Below are positions 50,618-62,852 of a stretch of 64,000 nt of DNA, one piece after another (within the stretch, counting starts at the first letter, position 1; each line of letters starts with the position of its first letter). Origin of the DNA: Vicia villosa (taxonomy: Eukaryota > Streptophyta > Magnoliopsida > Fabales > Fabaceae); the NCBI RefSeq assembly GCF_029867415.1, contig NC_081180.1, positions 19,275,308-19,339,307 on the forward strand, written 5' to 3'. The notes below the pieces were generated by a model. That model made no database searches, was not told where the DNA came from, and saw nothing but the letters and a program-made list of their open reading frames with translations. Position numbers and translations under genes: made by a program.

Positions 50618-52192
50618 ATGGCAACTAATGTTGACATTAGTGACTCAAAGCTTTGGCCTGATTTTGTAACTAAAGTTTTCATTGACATTATGGTTGATGA
50701 AGTTACAAAAGGAAATATGCCAAATGGTGTGTTTCATAATAGAACATGGACCTCAATGACTACTAGGTTGAGTTGTATAACTAGTCGATCATTCAAAGCT
50801 GGACAACTAAAGGCAAAAATGCATAGGCTGCGAGCTATGTATCGTGAGTTCTATTCCCTCTTGCAAAATACTGGATTTGGGTGGAATGCTGAAACCAACA
50901 CAGTTACTGCTAGTGAAGAGGTCTGGAGAAATTATCTGAAGGTATATTGCTTATATTTTTGCTCATTTTAAGATTACTTCATGTGTAGTTTATGCATTTT
51001 TTCTGTTTGTCTTTTACTCTCCAATGTAGTAACTCTATGTTCAGTGAGGCATGTATGAACTTGGGTAGTTTATGTTATAGAACTTAGGTAGTTTGTGTAA
51101 TAGAACTTGGGTGTTTTTTCTGTTTTTCCTTTACTCTCTAATGTAGTTGGTAGATGTAAGAAGCTGAAATGAGTTTCCTGAGTTTGATTCAGTTTGATTA
51201 GAATTTTGTCCTACCACACCCAACGAAGGTGTGAGAGTCGATTCGTCATTTCCTGCATCTGTTAGGTAGATTTTCCAGTTCATTATTTCAAACAATACTA
51301 AGAATAAAAATGAGTTCTGAATTTAGAAAGCATAGTATGAATTACTTGAAAGGTTGAGTTCATTTGAGTTAAAGGGTGTTTCTTGTTGTTGTCTTGTTTG
51401 TTCTTGTTTGGACTTGTTTTGCAAACTGTGTTGTATTGGGTTTGCAAGAGTTATCATAATTAGAATAGTCTGCTTTGAAATAATACTATATGTTGTGTTT
51501 TAAGATTGTTACATGGTATAATGAAACATTAATATAACTGAACATGTGTGTCAAATAGGGCTTAAACAGTACACAATATACCTTGCCTACAATATAATTG
51601 CTTCATAACTGTGGCTGAATTTCTTATATTATTTTAGGTACATGATAAAGCTTCTCAATTTCAAAAGAAAGGGTGTGATCATTATAAGTTGTTGGAGATG
51701 ATATTCAACAAAAATAATGCAACTGGAGTACTTCATCACTCATCTACCCAAGATCCACCAAATACTGATGAAGAAAATGAGCTTGACAATCAATACCTTA
51801 ACAATGGGAGTGCGAGTCATGTACGTGTTGATAATGATAGTTCAGATGATGATCTACATGAAGTGGAGCACATCACACGTAGTGGAAAGAAACAAGTTCA
51901 AGTACGATCCAGGAAAGAGTCTACATCACATATGATGGGAGAGGCACTTTCAGCATGGGCTAAAGCATCTTTGGCAAAAGCTGAGAGGTATAGGGATAGG
52001 AGTGTGGAGGCTACTTCACGTGTAACATCAGACTGCTCTCTTACTAAGTGTGTGGCTGTTCTAGATGAGATGGAAGACATTGCTCATGATGTATATGGAA
52101 AAGCTTTGGAAAAGTTTATGAATCCTGATTGGAGAGAAGTGTTCATCGCCATGTCTCTTGAGAGGAAACGTGGATGGGTACTTAGACTTTAA
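50618..52192 (+). CDS. PIF/Harbinger ORF1, Myb/SANT-like DNA-binding protein
   Basis: Two exons, 50618-50941 and 51638-52192, joined by a GT-AG intron, give 292 residues. The N-terminal ~105 residues (KLWPDFVTKVFIDIMVDEVTKG, TWTSMTTRLS and FKAGQLKAKMHRLRAMYREF) are the plant Myb/SANT-like domain of PIF ORF1 proteins. Next comes an acidic linker (DSSDDDLHEVEH) and a C-terminal region (KASLAKAERYRDRSVEA, MNPDWREVFIAMS). By family knowledge this protein binds the transposon and works with the transposase encoded downstream. No frame damage is seen. The start ATG directly follows an AG (GATAG|ATG), so a 5' UTR intron is possible. Confidence 0.88.
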
Positions 52193-52410
52193 AGATAAAA
52201 TCTTGCTTGAATTTGTGGTGGTAGTGATGAGACATACTTATCTTAGTACTTTGTTTATCGTTTTTATAGTTATGTACTTTGTTCTATTTGCTAACAATTG
52301 TTTGTGTTTTTTGGTATTGTTTTGAATTTTATAGTTATGTTATAAAACCTTTTGTTTCCTTTTAATTGAATATCTCATTATTAAAGTTTTGTTATTAAAT
52401 TGTATGACAG

Positions 52411-53820
52411 GTTCTAACTAGAGTTGATATTGATAAAAGTGATGATTCTACTTCTGATGCAAGTGATGATGAATTTGCGGAATTTCTCTTTAATCGTATG
52501 ATTTATGACTATCATCAGAAATACTTTAACAAAGCAAAGGTTTTGACATCTTTATTGTCTGGTCGTGAGTTTGTTGCTGAAGTATTAAGTGGATCTGGAA
52601 CAAGTTGTTTTGAATTATTTCGTATGAAGAAAGAATGTTTTGTGAGTTTTTGTAATGAGTTAAGGGAGAAGAACTACTTAGGTGACTCAAGAGATGTGCT
52701 TGTTGAAGAGAAAGTTGCTACATTTTTATTCATAATTGGTCATAATGTTCGTCATAGAGTTGCATCAAACCGCTTTCAACATTCCACTGAAACAATCTCA
52801 CGCAATTTCAAGGAGGTATTAAGGGCGGTGTGTCGATTCGGAAAGGAACTAATAAATCAAGAGTCGAAAGAGTTACCTGAAAGAATTAAAAATAATTCAA
52901 AATACTATCCTTGGTTTAAGGTATGCATATAATTCTTACTATTGCTATCGTAGTTGTATATTTATTTCAACATAATTTGATTATGGTTTACTTATTCATA
53001 TTATTTGGGTTATATCTTAAAGAATTGCATAGGCGCAATTGATGGTACACATATAAGTGCATCGGTTCCCGCAGAAAAACAAATTTCATGTAGAGATAGA
53101 AAGGCAACTATCACACAAAATGTCATGTGTGCTTGTGATTTTAACATGATGTTTACGTATGTATATTCGGGATGGGAAGGAAGTGCACATGATTCAAAGA
53201 TTCTTTTGGATGCCATTACAAATCAAAATGCGGGATTTCCTTGGCCACCAAGAGGTAAGTCATAATATAATCATAGAATTATGTTCGATGAAATTAACAA
53301 AGTTGAGCTAATATATATTTTATTTGATGTAGGTTCTTTTTATCTCGTTGATTCTGGGTATCCATGTATTGGAGGTTTTCTTCCCCCTTACAGGGGTGAA
53401 AGGTATCATGCACAAGAATATAGAGGTCAAGGTAGAAAACCCAAAAATCCAGAAGAGTTATTTAACTATAGACACTCGTCTCTAAGGATGACAATTGAGC
53501 GTTGTTTTGGAGTGCTAAAAAATAGATTTCCTATTTTAAAGTTGATGCCTCCTTATAAACCTTCTAGGCAACGACTTATAGTTATTGCATGTTGTGCTAT
53601 TCATAATTACATACGCAAGTGGAATTTACCTGACGAGTTGTTTAGGATATGGGAAGAAATGGATCCTATCGAACTTGAGGGGATGCAAGAAGGTCCTATC
53701 ATAGAAGGAACAAGTTCCAATGTCAACAATTTAACAAGGTTATCTAATGAAGGTGCTGCTGAAATGGCAATGGAGAGAAATCTTATTAGAGATGACATGT
53801 GGGTACACCGTAACAATTAA
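52411..53820 (+). CDS. PIF/Harbinger DDE transposase (HARBI1/ALP1-like)
   Basis: Exons 52411 (or first ATG at 52498)-52920, 53023-53254 and 53333-53820. Catalytic residues appear in order: GAIDGTHI (D1), GSAHDSKIL (D2) and MTIERCFGVLKNRFPI (E). The end is ...WVHRNN. From the ATG at 52498 the protein has 380 residues, near the usual size. The frame is also open back to 52411, immediately after an in-frame TGA and a CAG acceptor, so an upstream exon is likely. Joining it to 51638-52177 of the Myb/SANT gene by a GT-AG intron (52178-52410) keeps the frame and would give one protein of 697 residues. No stop is seen in the exons, so the element may be intact or recently active; an ALP1-like domesticated gene is less likely given the ORF1 next to it. 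Confidence 0.87.
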
Positions 53821-54379
53821 GCGAACTAATTATCTCTCTTTTAGATTTTCATACAAGTAATTTGGAGTTTTAGTGGTTATTTTATGAATTCCTATGTTGG
53901 TTTAATTTGATATGAATGTTGAAGATGTTGATATACGCTATAGTACTTTGATAATGAAATCTTGTGTGAACAAGTTATTAACTCGAATCTAAAAAAGAAT
54001 TAAATTATATATTTAATCATAAGAAGTTTTTATCTCGATTTTATTTAATTATAAAATTGTACATTTGTATATTTAAATATAAGTTATTAAAAATTTGATT
54101 ATTAACTAATAAAAGTATTTTTCAATTTATATTAGTTAAAAACCAATTTTTTAAAATCAGATTATCAAATAGATTTTTTATTTTTACATCTCTAAAACTG
54201 TTTTTAAAAATAGTTGACCAAATGAATTTTTTTATTTTCTCATTATAAAAACAGTTTTGAAAAGTCATGTTACCAAACAAATATTTTAATAGTTTTTTTT
54301 TTAAAACACTTTTCTAAAACAATTTTCTAAAACCTATTTTAAAAACTGAAAAGCAAAATTGATTCAAACACACCCTAAG
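53821..54379. other. 3' terminal region of the PIF/Harbinger element
   Basis: An AT-rich stretch with repeated AAAACAGTTTT-like words, ending CAAACACACCCTAA at 54377. A CACACCC terminus followed by TAA fits the inverted end of a plant PIF/Harbinger element. The matching left end (GGGTGTGTTTG) was not found upstream of 50618, so that end is lost or unrecognised. Confidence 0.5.
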
Positions 54380-57310
54380 TCATTCGTTGCCTATGATATA
54401 TGCAAGAACGATATTTAATTGTGGGGGAAGAGCAATCCAAATATTGAAAGAGTCAATATTAATAGCACCAAATTTGACCAACCAATTAGCATATTCGTTC
54501 CGTTCTCTCAATGTATGAGCAAAGAAGACCACCGAAGGACCTGAAGTGAGCTTCTTAATGAGAGAAAATATTGTTTCATAGGGATGAAATTTTTTTTTTT
54601 TTTGAATAAGGTTAAATATATATATCAAAAGAAACGGTACAAAAAGGGGAACACGTTAGCCCCGGAGTTACGAAAACCTAAAGAAAGGTATACCTAACCT
54701 ATTCTTTACAAAATCCTTCCTAATACCCAAAGGTATGGATTCGAAATAAGAGATGGAATCGGTACCGAGCGCGAAATTCGCCAAAAAATCGGCACAAGAA
54801 TTGCCTTCCCTAAAAATGTGAGATATGTTAAGATGAGTAAAGTTAAGATGAAGGACGCAGTTGTGCCAACGGGACCTATAGGTAAACGGAACCAAAAGAT
54901 GGTTGGTGAAAGCTTTGGCCACATGAGAAGAATCTGTTTCTAGCCAAAGCTTAGGCCAACCACGCTCAATCGCAATTTCCATGGCACGAATAGCCGCTCC
55001 AAATTCAGCATGAACAGAGGATTCACAATTGAGGTGCTCCGCAAAGGCAAGGATGAAATCTCCCTTGTAGTTCCTAAAGATACCACCCCCACCTGCGTTA
55101 GCATTATTGTGAATGAAAGCACCGTCGCAGTTGCCTTTAATCCAACCGATAGCAGGAGGACACCATAAAATTTCTCTAATCGAAGGGGCCTTTGGAGGGA
55201 TTATGTTCACTTTGAAGGATTTAATGAACGAGAAATCCTGGATGCTGATATAAGATCCTTTAACCGACGCAGAACCGGCAAGCTGAACATGGAACATAAG
55301 CTGATCCATAACAGCTGAGATGGAGGGCCTGCGGCACTGGTGCTTAGCGGAGTTGCGGGACTGCCACAAGAGGTGAAGCAGATTCACAACAGCAGCGCAA
55401 TGGAGCAAAACAACTTGCGGAGGTTTGGGTCGACCACAGTAGTCCAGCCACTCCTCAACAGAAGAAAAGAAAGAGGAGATTTGAAACTTGCCCATGAGCC
55501 ACATCCAAAGACCTTTAGAAAATTTGCAATCAAAGATAATATGCTGGAAAGATTCACTTTGTTCACGACATAGAGGACAACGGGATGCCAAGGCGATACC
55601 TCTACGCATAATAAAATCATCCGTGGGGAGCTTCTTGTGAATCATCTTCCAGACTAAAATGGAACGGCTGGGAGGAATACCGGCATGCCAAATGGCCTTG
55701 CACCAAGGAACCTCCAAGTTGAGATTAGCTTTGAATTTGTAAGCGTCCTTCAAAGATAGCCCGCCGTAAACGTTATGCTTCCAGCCCCTAACATCAGGCG
55801 AATTTGGCTCCGGGGCAAAGACGGGATTAATGCGATGCAACAGGAACGGGAACCAGTCGATCCAATCAGAGGGAATGCACCACTGACCATGCGAGACCAA
55901 ATCAGAGATTTTAATGTTAGGATTAATCCCTTTATGCAATAAGGCATCAAGGCCCGGGACATTTATCAGCGGCGAACCGGTCCAAGAATCTGACCAGAAG
56001 CGGATATTCTCACCAGAGCCCACAATCCAACAGGAGTTATGAATGACATTACAAGCTTCGGCTTTGATGCTGGTCCAAATGGAGGAGAAAATATGATAAA
56101 AAGAAAAGAATCAATTTTTCATTATGTTGAGTATTAGCAATCAGATCCAAAGTTGATTGAGACTTAAATTCCACAAGGATAAATTTATAACCAAGATCCA
56201 AAGCCAATTGAAGCCTCTCCAAATAGTTGAAAGTTTGACAACTAAATTTGAAGCTCTACCACATGATCCAGAAAAACCATGGATTCAACTACCTCTATTG
56301 TTTCTTAAAATGTCTATAAATAATGCATTACTAGAATTACCGAGAAAAGAGCCACCCATGTTGACTTTAATATATCCTTGATAAAGGGGTGCTAGCGAAC
56401 TTGACGAATCACATGCTGCTTTTTTGGAGGACCAAGAACATGGATCATGGTGGAATGATACGATTATATATTGTTGACTCGAGCCTAATTATCTTTTTTC
56501 ACATTTTGAAAAATCTCTTCGTTTCTATTTCGCCAAATCTCAAAGCAAGTAACTATAAACATAAAACTTGCCTCAGAAGTGGCATGGTGCTTGAATAAAC
56601 TCTAACAATCTTGCATGTAAAATTCATTAAGAAACAATCTTGCATGTAAAATGCATTGGGATAAGTGGGATGAAAATACCTCTATATAAGCATTGCACTA
56701 AGACAGTCACGAAGAGTTTGCATATCACTTTTGTACATTCTCACCACACCTATGACATAAATTTTTGGTGGTAAGATGGCGTAAGCCTCTAAAAGCATTA
56801 GTAGGAAGACAACTATTCATCACTAGCCTACAAAAATGTCTTAGGTTTTCAGTAGTTGGTAACCGCCAAATCCAACTCCAAGAAGTATTAGGTGTATCAT
56901 GTTGTGTGGAAACCCGATCCAACCACCTGTAACCATAATTGATCGAAGATACTATAAGGGGAGCTACTCCAAATGAGTTTATCATCCGTGTCGTGATCAA
57001 TAGTAATGTTACGTGTATAATCTTGTAAAAAGAAGTATGATAAATATAGAGTTTGTTGAAGTTCCAATCCCCATTGTCTACCAGATCACATATACGAAGG
57101 CTAGTGTCACTAATGCCTGACATATGACACAACTTTGCAAAGATAAGCATTATTTATCCATTTATCGTAACAAACATATATATGACCTCTTCCAACTCTG
57201 CAAATAAAACCTGGACCTAAAATCTCCCCCATTGTCCATTCTCGCGGAAGAAAACTCTCAATCTTTAAAACCCCAAATAAAATAATTCTAACATGAACTC
57301 GCATTATAGA
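54380..57310 (-). pseudogene. Older LINE (L1-type) remnant, interrupted by a younger LINE
   Basis: On the minus strand, 57304-56725 holds a zf-RVT-like region (SDTSLRICDLVDNGDWNF, SWSWIWRLPTTENLRHF, and CHRCGENV). 56390-56100 holds the first half of an RNase H domain (GYIKVNMGGSFLGNS, FSGSCGRA, and SQSTLDLI). The remaining part, VVFFAHTLRERNEYANWLVKFGA, resumes at 54600-54400 on the far side of the inserted LINE. Several frameshifts and stops show it is dead. Confidence 0.8.
54590..56097 (-). mobile_element. 5'-truncated LINE, 3' end with poly(A)
   Basis: The open frame of 451 residues (56023-54668; open back to about 56097 without a start) begins with SGENIRFWSDSW and has a zf-RVT domain (residues ~105-180, with WKMIHKKLPTDDF and CPLCREQSESFQHIIFDC) and an RNase H domain (~292-420; GNCDGAF, LETDSSHVA and GNSCADFLANFA). 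Endonuclease and RT are missing, typical of 5' truncation. The poly(A) tail shows as T-run 54590-54603 on the plus strand. The frame is intact, so it is younger than its host LINE. No clear target-site duplication. Confidence 0.9.
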
Positions 57311-57654
57311 TACAAATTGACATCTCTAACCCAGCCTTCACCTTTCGTCCATCTTTGTCACTAACTTTCCATTTGAAATACCATGCTCCCATGCTATGAA
57401 TCTTTGTTGTTAAAGAAGAGCATCCAAATATTGATAGTATAAAATTAATTTTCATTTGTATCCAATTAAATCACATCATAATATATCTTTTTAACACAAA
57501 CTTTTTATTTTACTTATTTTGTCTCAACAAATTGATAATTAACGAAAACCTAAAGAAAAAAAAAAAACAGAAAATACGTCGTCGTAGCGAGAAAACAACA
57601 GTTTCAGAGAATTAGACTCTGATTGGCGACGGTCTTCTCCATTCTGCTGTCAAG
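57311..57654 (+). promoter_or_regulatory. Promoter region and 5' UTR of the MUSTANG gene
   Basis: 57311-57480 still resembles the LINE-linked repeat also seen at 50090-50440. Transcription probably begins near 57560-57610. GTCAAG|GTTTC at 57655 looks like the donor of a 5' UTR intron whose acceptor is TTATAG|GCT at 57932, just before the ATG. Confidence 0.5.
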
Positions 57655-57935
57655 GTTTCTTTCCCCATTCTCTTTTTCTCTCCTCATTTTGCCTCATCAA
57701 AATCGCTTATTTCTCATATGGACAGTGTTTTTTTATGTTAAAAATTGAATTTTTATGAAAATTTTCAATCAAAGATTATATTTTTTTTTGTTCTATGAAT
57801 TTCAATTTTATGATTTTTGATACTGAATGAAACTTTAGGAATTTGGGCATTTTGCAATTATGGGTTCTGAATGTCACTGAAAATTTGACTTCTGACAGTT
57901 ACATTTTATCACTACTGGTCATTTTCTTATAGGCT

Positions 57936-60900
57936 ATGGCTACAGTTACAAAGAAAGTGATAGCTATATGTCAATCAGGAGGTGAGTTTGTGAGCAATCA
58001 AGATGGATCAATGTCATACAGTGGAGGTGATGCTTATGCAATTGACATTGATCAGGGGACTGTTTTGTCTGATTTCAAGTCTGAAATTGCTGAAATGTTT
58101 AACTGTAATGTGGACACCATGAGCATTAAGTACTTCCTTCCTGGTAACAAGAGAACTCTCATTACGGTTTCGAAAGATAAGGATTTACAACGCATGATTA
58201 GTTTTCTTGGAGATGCTACCACTGTTGATGTGTTTGTTATTACTGAGGAAGGAGCGGCTCGAAACACTTCCAATATGCCTGCTAGCAGGTAGTTAGTTAT
58301 TCATAAGTTCTTTTGTTTTATCATTCCTTATATGTTCATATTTATAGACTTTCTTTGCGTACGATATATATCATGCTGTTTAACTTGGTTCATAACGGTA
58401 GAAATCGCTGTATATGATGTTAGAGTTAAACATTTTTCTTTTAACTGCATTTTTACATCTTGATTATCAGTATCTGTCTGCGATTCATGTGAGTTGTATA
58501 TCGATACAAAACTAAATTGAATTGATATGAATCTCTAGTGTATGAACATGAATCTCATTATGAAGAATTCCAATTCATTATGATGAGATTTATGATTCAG
58601 AAAGTAGGTCTTTAAATTCACGATTTGATAGCCATGTTTCATTTGTTTCTAGAAGAAAATGTGACCTGCATAGTTGGGAAGTTTGTGGTTAGTACCAATA
58701 TGAATGACTATAGCATCATGGTTGTCAAAATCTCGATTTAAATCTTAAAATCTTAAGATTTTACGTTCTCACTCACCTCCAACGATCTTGATCTTTAGTA
58801 GAATCGTGTGTTGTAGCTAAATTGTGAAAAGAATCGTAAAATCATTGATTACGAGGGATCTTGATTGGCTGTTTTCTGGCCACCACCAAGATGCAGAGGC
58901 ACAATAATTATGGTTTGGGGTGACAAATGCATGTCTTTTGAAATGATAAGTTTTTTACTTAGGGTTTAGAGAAGAAACATATCAGTTGTAGGATTTGTTT
59001 TAAATTAGATTTATGATAAACCAATTAATGGACCAAATATTTTCCAAATGTCTACCAAATTCTTGTGATGGTAATAAAGTAATTAAAACTTAATCATACA
59101 CGTCTAGAGAATATGATAAAAGGTCATTTTTCCATGAATACACTTGCCTAACAAAATATCATTAGTGTCGTCGATGGCGGACAACCAAAATCCCGCCATA
59201 CCGGCCGCTTTGCGGCGCCGTTATAGCGGATTATGACCGAAAAACCTGCCATATCGGCCGATATTTACCATTACGGCATTTCCAAAAACCGCAATGTATA
59301 TCCGCCATAGCGGCCATGGCACCGCTTTTTGATAACACTGAATATCATGTAAAATACTTGAAATATCTAGTAGTATTTTTCATGTAAGTAGTATCTTATG
59401 ATTTCTGTTACAATCTTATGTTTTATGATCTTGCCACCCCCTCTCGATCTTACCAAAATATTTGAGTAGAATCTTCCGATCTTAGTTACGATCTTATGTT
59501 TTAAGATCTTGTTATCCCCTCTCAATCTTATGCAAGATCCCGATCTTGACAATCTTGCATAGCATATATTATTAAACAATTTATATTCATATGCATTTAC
59601 ATGTGAATTGTTTTGAAAATCTTATAGAAGTTATGGTAATGCAGGTCGAGCAGGACAACTGTGTCAGAAGCTGTTGTTCCTGATGTTCTCCCTATTAATA
59701 TAGCGGCCGTTGATGCCGCACAATCCATTGAACAAGTTGAGATAGATGTAGCTAACGAAGCCCCTGCTCAATCTCTTGGTTCTGGGGCCAATGATGATAA
59801 GCGTCATAGAGCAGCACAGCAGTGGGAAAATACCATCACTGGTGTCGATCAAAGGTTTACTAGTTTTAGCGAATTCCGAGAGGCATTGCATAAATACTCT
59901 ATTGCACATGGTTTTGCTTACAGATATAAAAAAAATGATAGTCATCGTGTCACGGTCAAATGTAAATCTCAAGGCTGTCCCTGGAGAATATATGCATCGA
60001 AGTTGTCAACCACTCAGTTGATTTGCATCAAGAAAATGAACGGAAATCATACATGTGAAGGATCAGCTGTCAAAGCTGGGTATCGCGCAACTAGAGGTTG
60101 GGTGGGAAGTATTATAAAAGAGAAATTGAAAGCTTCACCCAATTACAGGCCAAAGGATATTGCAGATGACATAAAGCGCGAGTATGGGATACAGTTAAAT
60201 TACTCTCAAGCATGGCGTGCAAAAGAAATTGCTAGAGAGCAACTCCAAGGCTCATATAAAGAGGCATATACTCAATTGCCATTCTTCTGCGAGAAGATAA
60301 AAGAGACAAATCCAGGTAGTTTTGCAACATTCACGACGAAAGAGGACTCGAGTTTCCATCGCCTTTTTGTATCATTCCATGCCTCATTAATTGGTTTCCA
60401 GCAAGCCTGCCGCCCTCTCATTTTCCTTGACAGAACTCCTTTAAACTCAAAGTATCAAGGAGAATTATTAGCTGCAGTTTCTGTCGATGGAAATGATGGC
60501 ATTTTTCCTGTAGCGTTTGCTGTTGTAGATGCCGAAACTGAAGACAACTGGCATTGGTTTCTGCAGGAGCTGAAATCAGCTTTATCAACATCTGAACAGA
60601 TTACATTTGTTTCAGATTTTCAGAATGGGCTAAAAAAGTCCTTGTCTGAGATATTTGAAAATTGCTACCATGGCTATTGTTTACGTCACCTTGCTGACAA
60701 ACTCAACAGGGACTTGAAGGGGCAATTTTCTCATGAAGCCAGACGTTTCATGGTTAATGATTTTTACGCCGCTGCATATGCATCCAAACCCGAAATTTTC
60801 GAACGTAGTATTGAGAATATAAAAGGTATTTCTCCTGAAGCCTACAACTGGGTCATACAAAGTGAGCCAGAGCATTGGTCCAATGCATTCTTCAACGGAA

Positions 60901-61541
60901 CTAGGTATAATCATATGACATCAAATTTCGGACAGCAATTTTACAGTTGGGTCTCGGAGGCACACGAGTTGCCAATTACTCAAATGATTGATGTATTACG
61001 AGGTAATATGATGGAAACAATTAGCGCGCGACGAGAGGAGTCTAATCAATGGATAACAAAACTGACACCTTCCAAGGAGGAAATGATCCAAAAGGAAGCG
61101 TCAGATGCTCGCGCGCTACAAGTGTTGCTGTCACAAGGCACCACATTTGAGGTCTGTGGAGAATCTGTTGAAATTGTAGATATTGATAATTGGGATTGTA
61201 GCTGCAGGGGATGGAAACTTAGTGGCCTTCCATGCTGCCATGCTATTGCTGTCTTTGATTGTGTTGGTAGGGACCTATATGATTACTGCTCCAGATACTT
61301 CACAGTTGAGAATTTCAGATTAACATATGCAGAACCAATTCACGCTCTTCCGGATATTGACAGACCAGTCCAGGTTGAAGCGGATATGGCAGTTACCATA
61401 GTAACTCCTCCACCAACTAAGCGGCCTCCTGGCCGGCCAAAATCAAAACAGGTTGAATCGATCGACATAATTAAACGTCAGCTTCAATGTGGCAAATGCA
61501 AAGGGCTCGGCCACAATCGGAAGACGTGCAAACTTCCTTAG
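57936..61541 (+). CDS. MUG: MUSTANG-type domesticated Mutator transposase with N-terminal PB1 domain
   Basis: Exons 57936-58288 and 59645-61541 join in frame across a 1.36-kb intron (AGCAG|GTAGTT ... ATGCAG|GTCG) to give 749 residues. Order of domains: PB1 (about 5-95; VIAICQSGGEFV, YAIDIDQGT and MSIKYFLPGNKRTLITV); MuDR DNA-binding region (about 189-255; VTVKCKSQGCPWRIYA, NHTC); MULE transposase core (about 375-468; FLDRTPLNSKYQGELL and FVSDFQNGLKKSL keep acidic residues at 380 and 442); SWIM zinc finger (Cys636, Cys638, Cys648, His650); and a C-terminal CCHC knuckle (CGKCKGLGHNRKTC). The PB1 fusion identifies the MUG-B subfamily known in angiosperms. By family knowledge these are immobile host genes affecting growth and flowering. 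No terminal inverted repeats flank it. A 5' UTR intron is likely (57655-57932). Confidence 0.92.
58725..59556. mobile_element. Possible non-autonomous element in the MUSTANG intron
   Basis: The left end GTTGTCAAAATCTCGAT (about 58724) and right end ATCCCGATCTTGACAA (about 59535-59550) are imperfect inverted repeats. 59163-59330 is a GC-richer nested segment with repeated CGCCATA(G/C)CGGCC words. 59390-59540 is a diverged tandem duplication (GATCTTATGTTTTA(A/T)GATCTTG). No ORF. Boundaries are uncertain. Confidence 0.4.
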
Positions 61542-62683
61542 TTTTGCAGCATAGTAAGTCTCTCTCAGAAGTTTTTTTCCTGCTATGTCTTCATATAAGA
61601 CAGTGTGCCATGATGCATCCCAAATAATTTGAGTATGTTTTTGATGTTTGATACTATAACTGAATTTGTAGCTACTGTCTCATGTTTTATGATTATTTTT
61701 ACCAGCAAGCAATAACAATGACTAAATTTCTGTGTCTCAGGGAATTTTGAATAAAGCAAGATGCAAATATTTTCAACCATGATAGAGAATGGCAATGGAG
61801 AGTGGTTATATGGATCTGGTTTGAGTCTCCAAATTCACGTGCTTCCTATCTAGAGATTAGTCAGTTTAATTTTCTTGTTTTACTCGGTCAATTGTTATCA
61901 GGGTGAGAACAAATTACTTCAATTTTGATAGAATCAAGACCATGTGTTTTTCTGTATGGACTTTGGTCATTGCCATTTTCTAATAATTCAAATTTATTGA
62001 TTTGATGGAATAGTGTTCTCACTGAATATATGTGTTTGATTTCATCTTGACATCATGACTGGTGGAAGATATCTTGAGCTACAAGCAAGAGCTTTTTGAA
62101 TATGTATTTAGAGATATTTCATGATAGTAGTTTAAGATTGATTCCTCCTTATTGGAGACAAATGTAGCTTTGTTTTTAGCCCAAAAAAGTATGTATCTTT
62201 ACGTGCTTTTACTTATCAAGCATACCATGGTACCATTTTGTGAAAAGAAGTTTAAATGAAATAGTTTTTCTGCAGTTTGCAGAGATTAATCTCCGACTAT
62301 CTCTCGAGTCGGAGAGGACTATAATAAACAGCAAAATTCTCTCTTAATAAAATCTAACAGTGTGTTCAGTATGTTCAAGGCTGAATTCGAACTTAGAATT
62401 TTTGAGTTTGTTAAAAGAGATCTCTTATCATCTCGTTTAACTATTTTTAGACAAATAATAGCCTGAATACTAAAAAATCACACTTCAATCTCATGAAATA
62501 ATTTAAAAAAATATATAAATGTGATGGTGACAAGGATGGAACTGGAAGAAGCTAAATCAATCGAGAAAACGCATACATGAAAAGGCAAGAAAAAGAACTT
62601 GTTCTAATTTACTTTCGTTACTTTGGTTTTTTCATAAAAAAAAAAAAATCAAATGAATCAAACGGTGCATCTTTGTTGTTTAT
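61542..62683 (+). other. 3' UTR of MUSTANG gene and intergenic spacer
   Basis: The first few hundred bases probably belong to the 3' UTR. No ORF, RNA gene or clear repeat is seen up to the LEA promoter. Confidence 0.55.
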
Positions 62684-62852
62684 GACACGTACACGCCGAC
62701 ATGAAAACCGACATGAACAACAACCAAAAAAAAAACAGTAATAATCAAACATACTTTGTTTCTACAACTGACACGTAAAATCCCACATGTCTTTAACCAA
62801 GCCACGTTGCATGTTATTCTGCAACCATGCCCCTCAACTCCTCTTTTATAAA
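62684..62852 (+). promoter_or_regulatory. LEA gene promoter: ABRE, DRE and RY elements, TATA box
   Basis: ABRE-type ACGT cores occur at 62684 (GACACGTAC), 62769 (TGACACGTAA) and 62801 (GCCACGTTG). DRE/CRT cores GCCGAC and ACCGAC are at 62695-62700 and 62707-62712. An RY seed motif TGCATG is at 62808-62813. A TATA box (TTTTATAAA) lies near 62844-62852, about 125 bp before the ATG. This mix is classical for abscisic-acid, drought/cold and seed-maturation control. Confidence 0.75.

Noticed and set aside
54380..54628. Minus-strand 82-residue ORF as a separate gene
   Set aside because: It is the displaced end of the older LINE RNase H domain, reading through the poly(A) of the inserted LINE.
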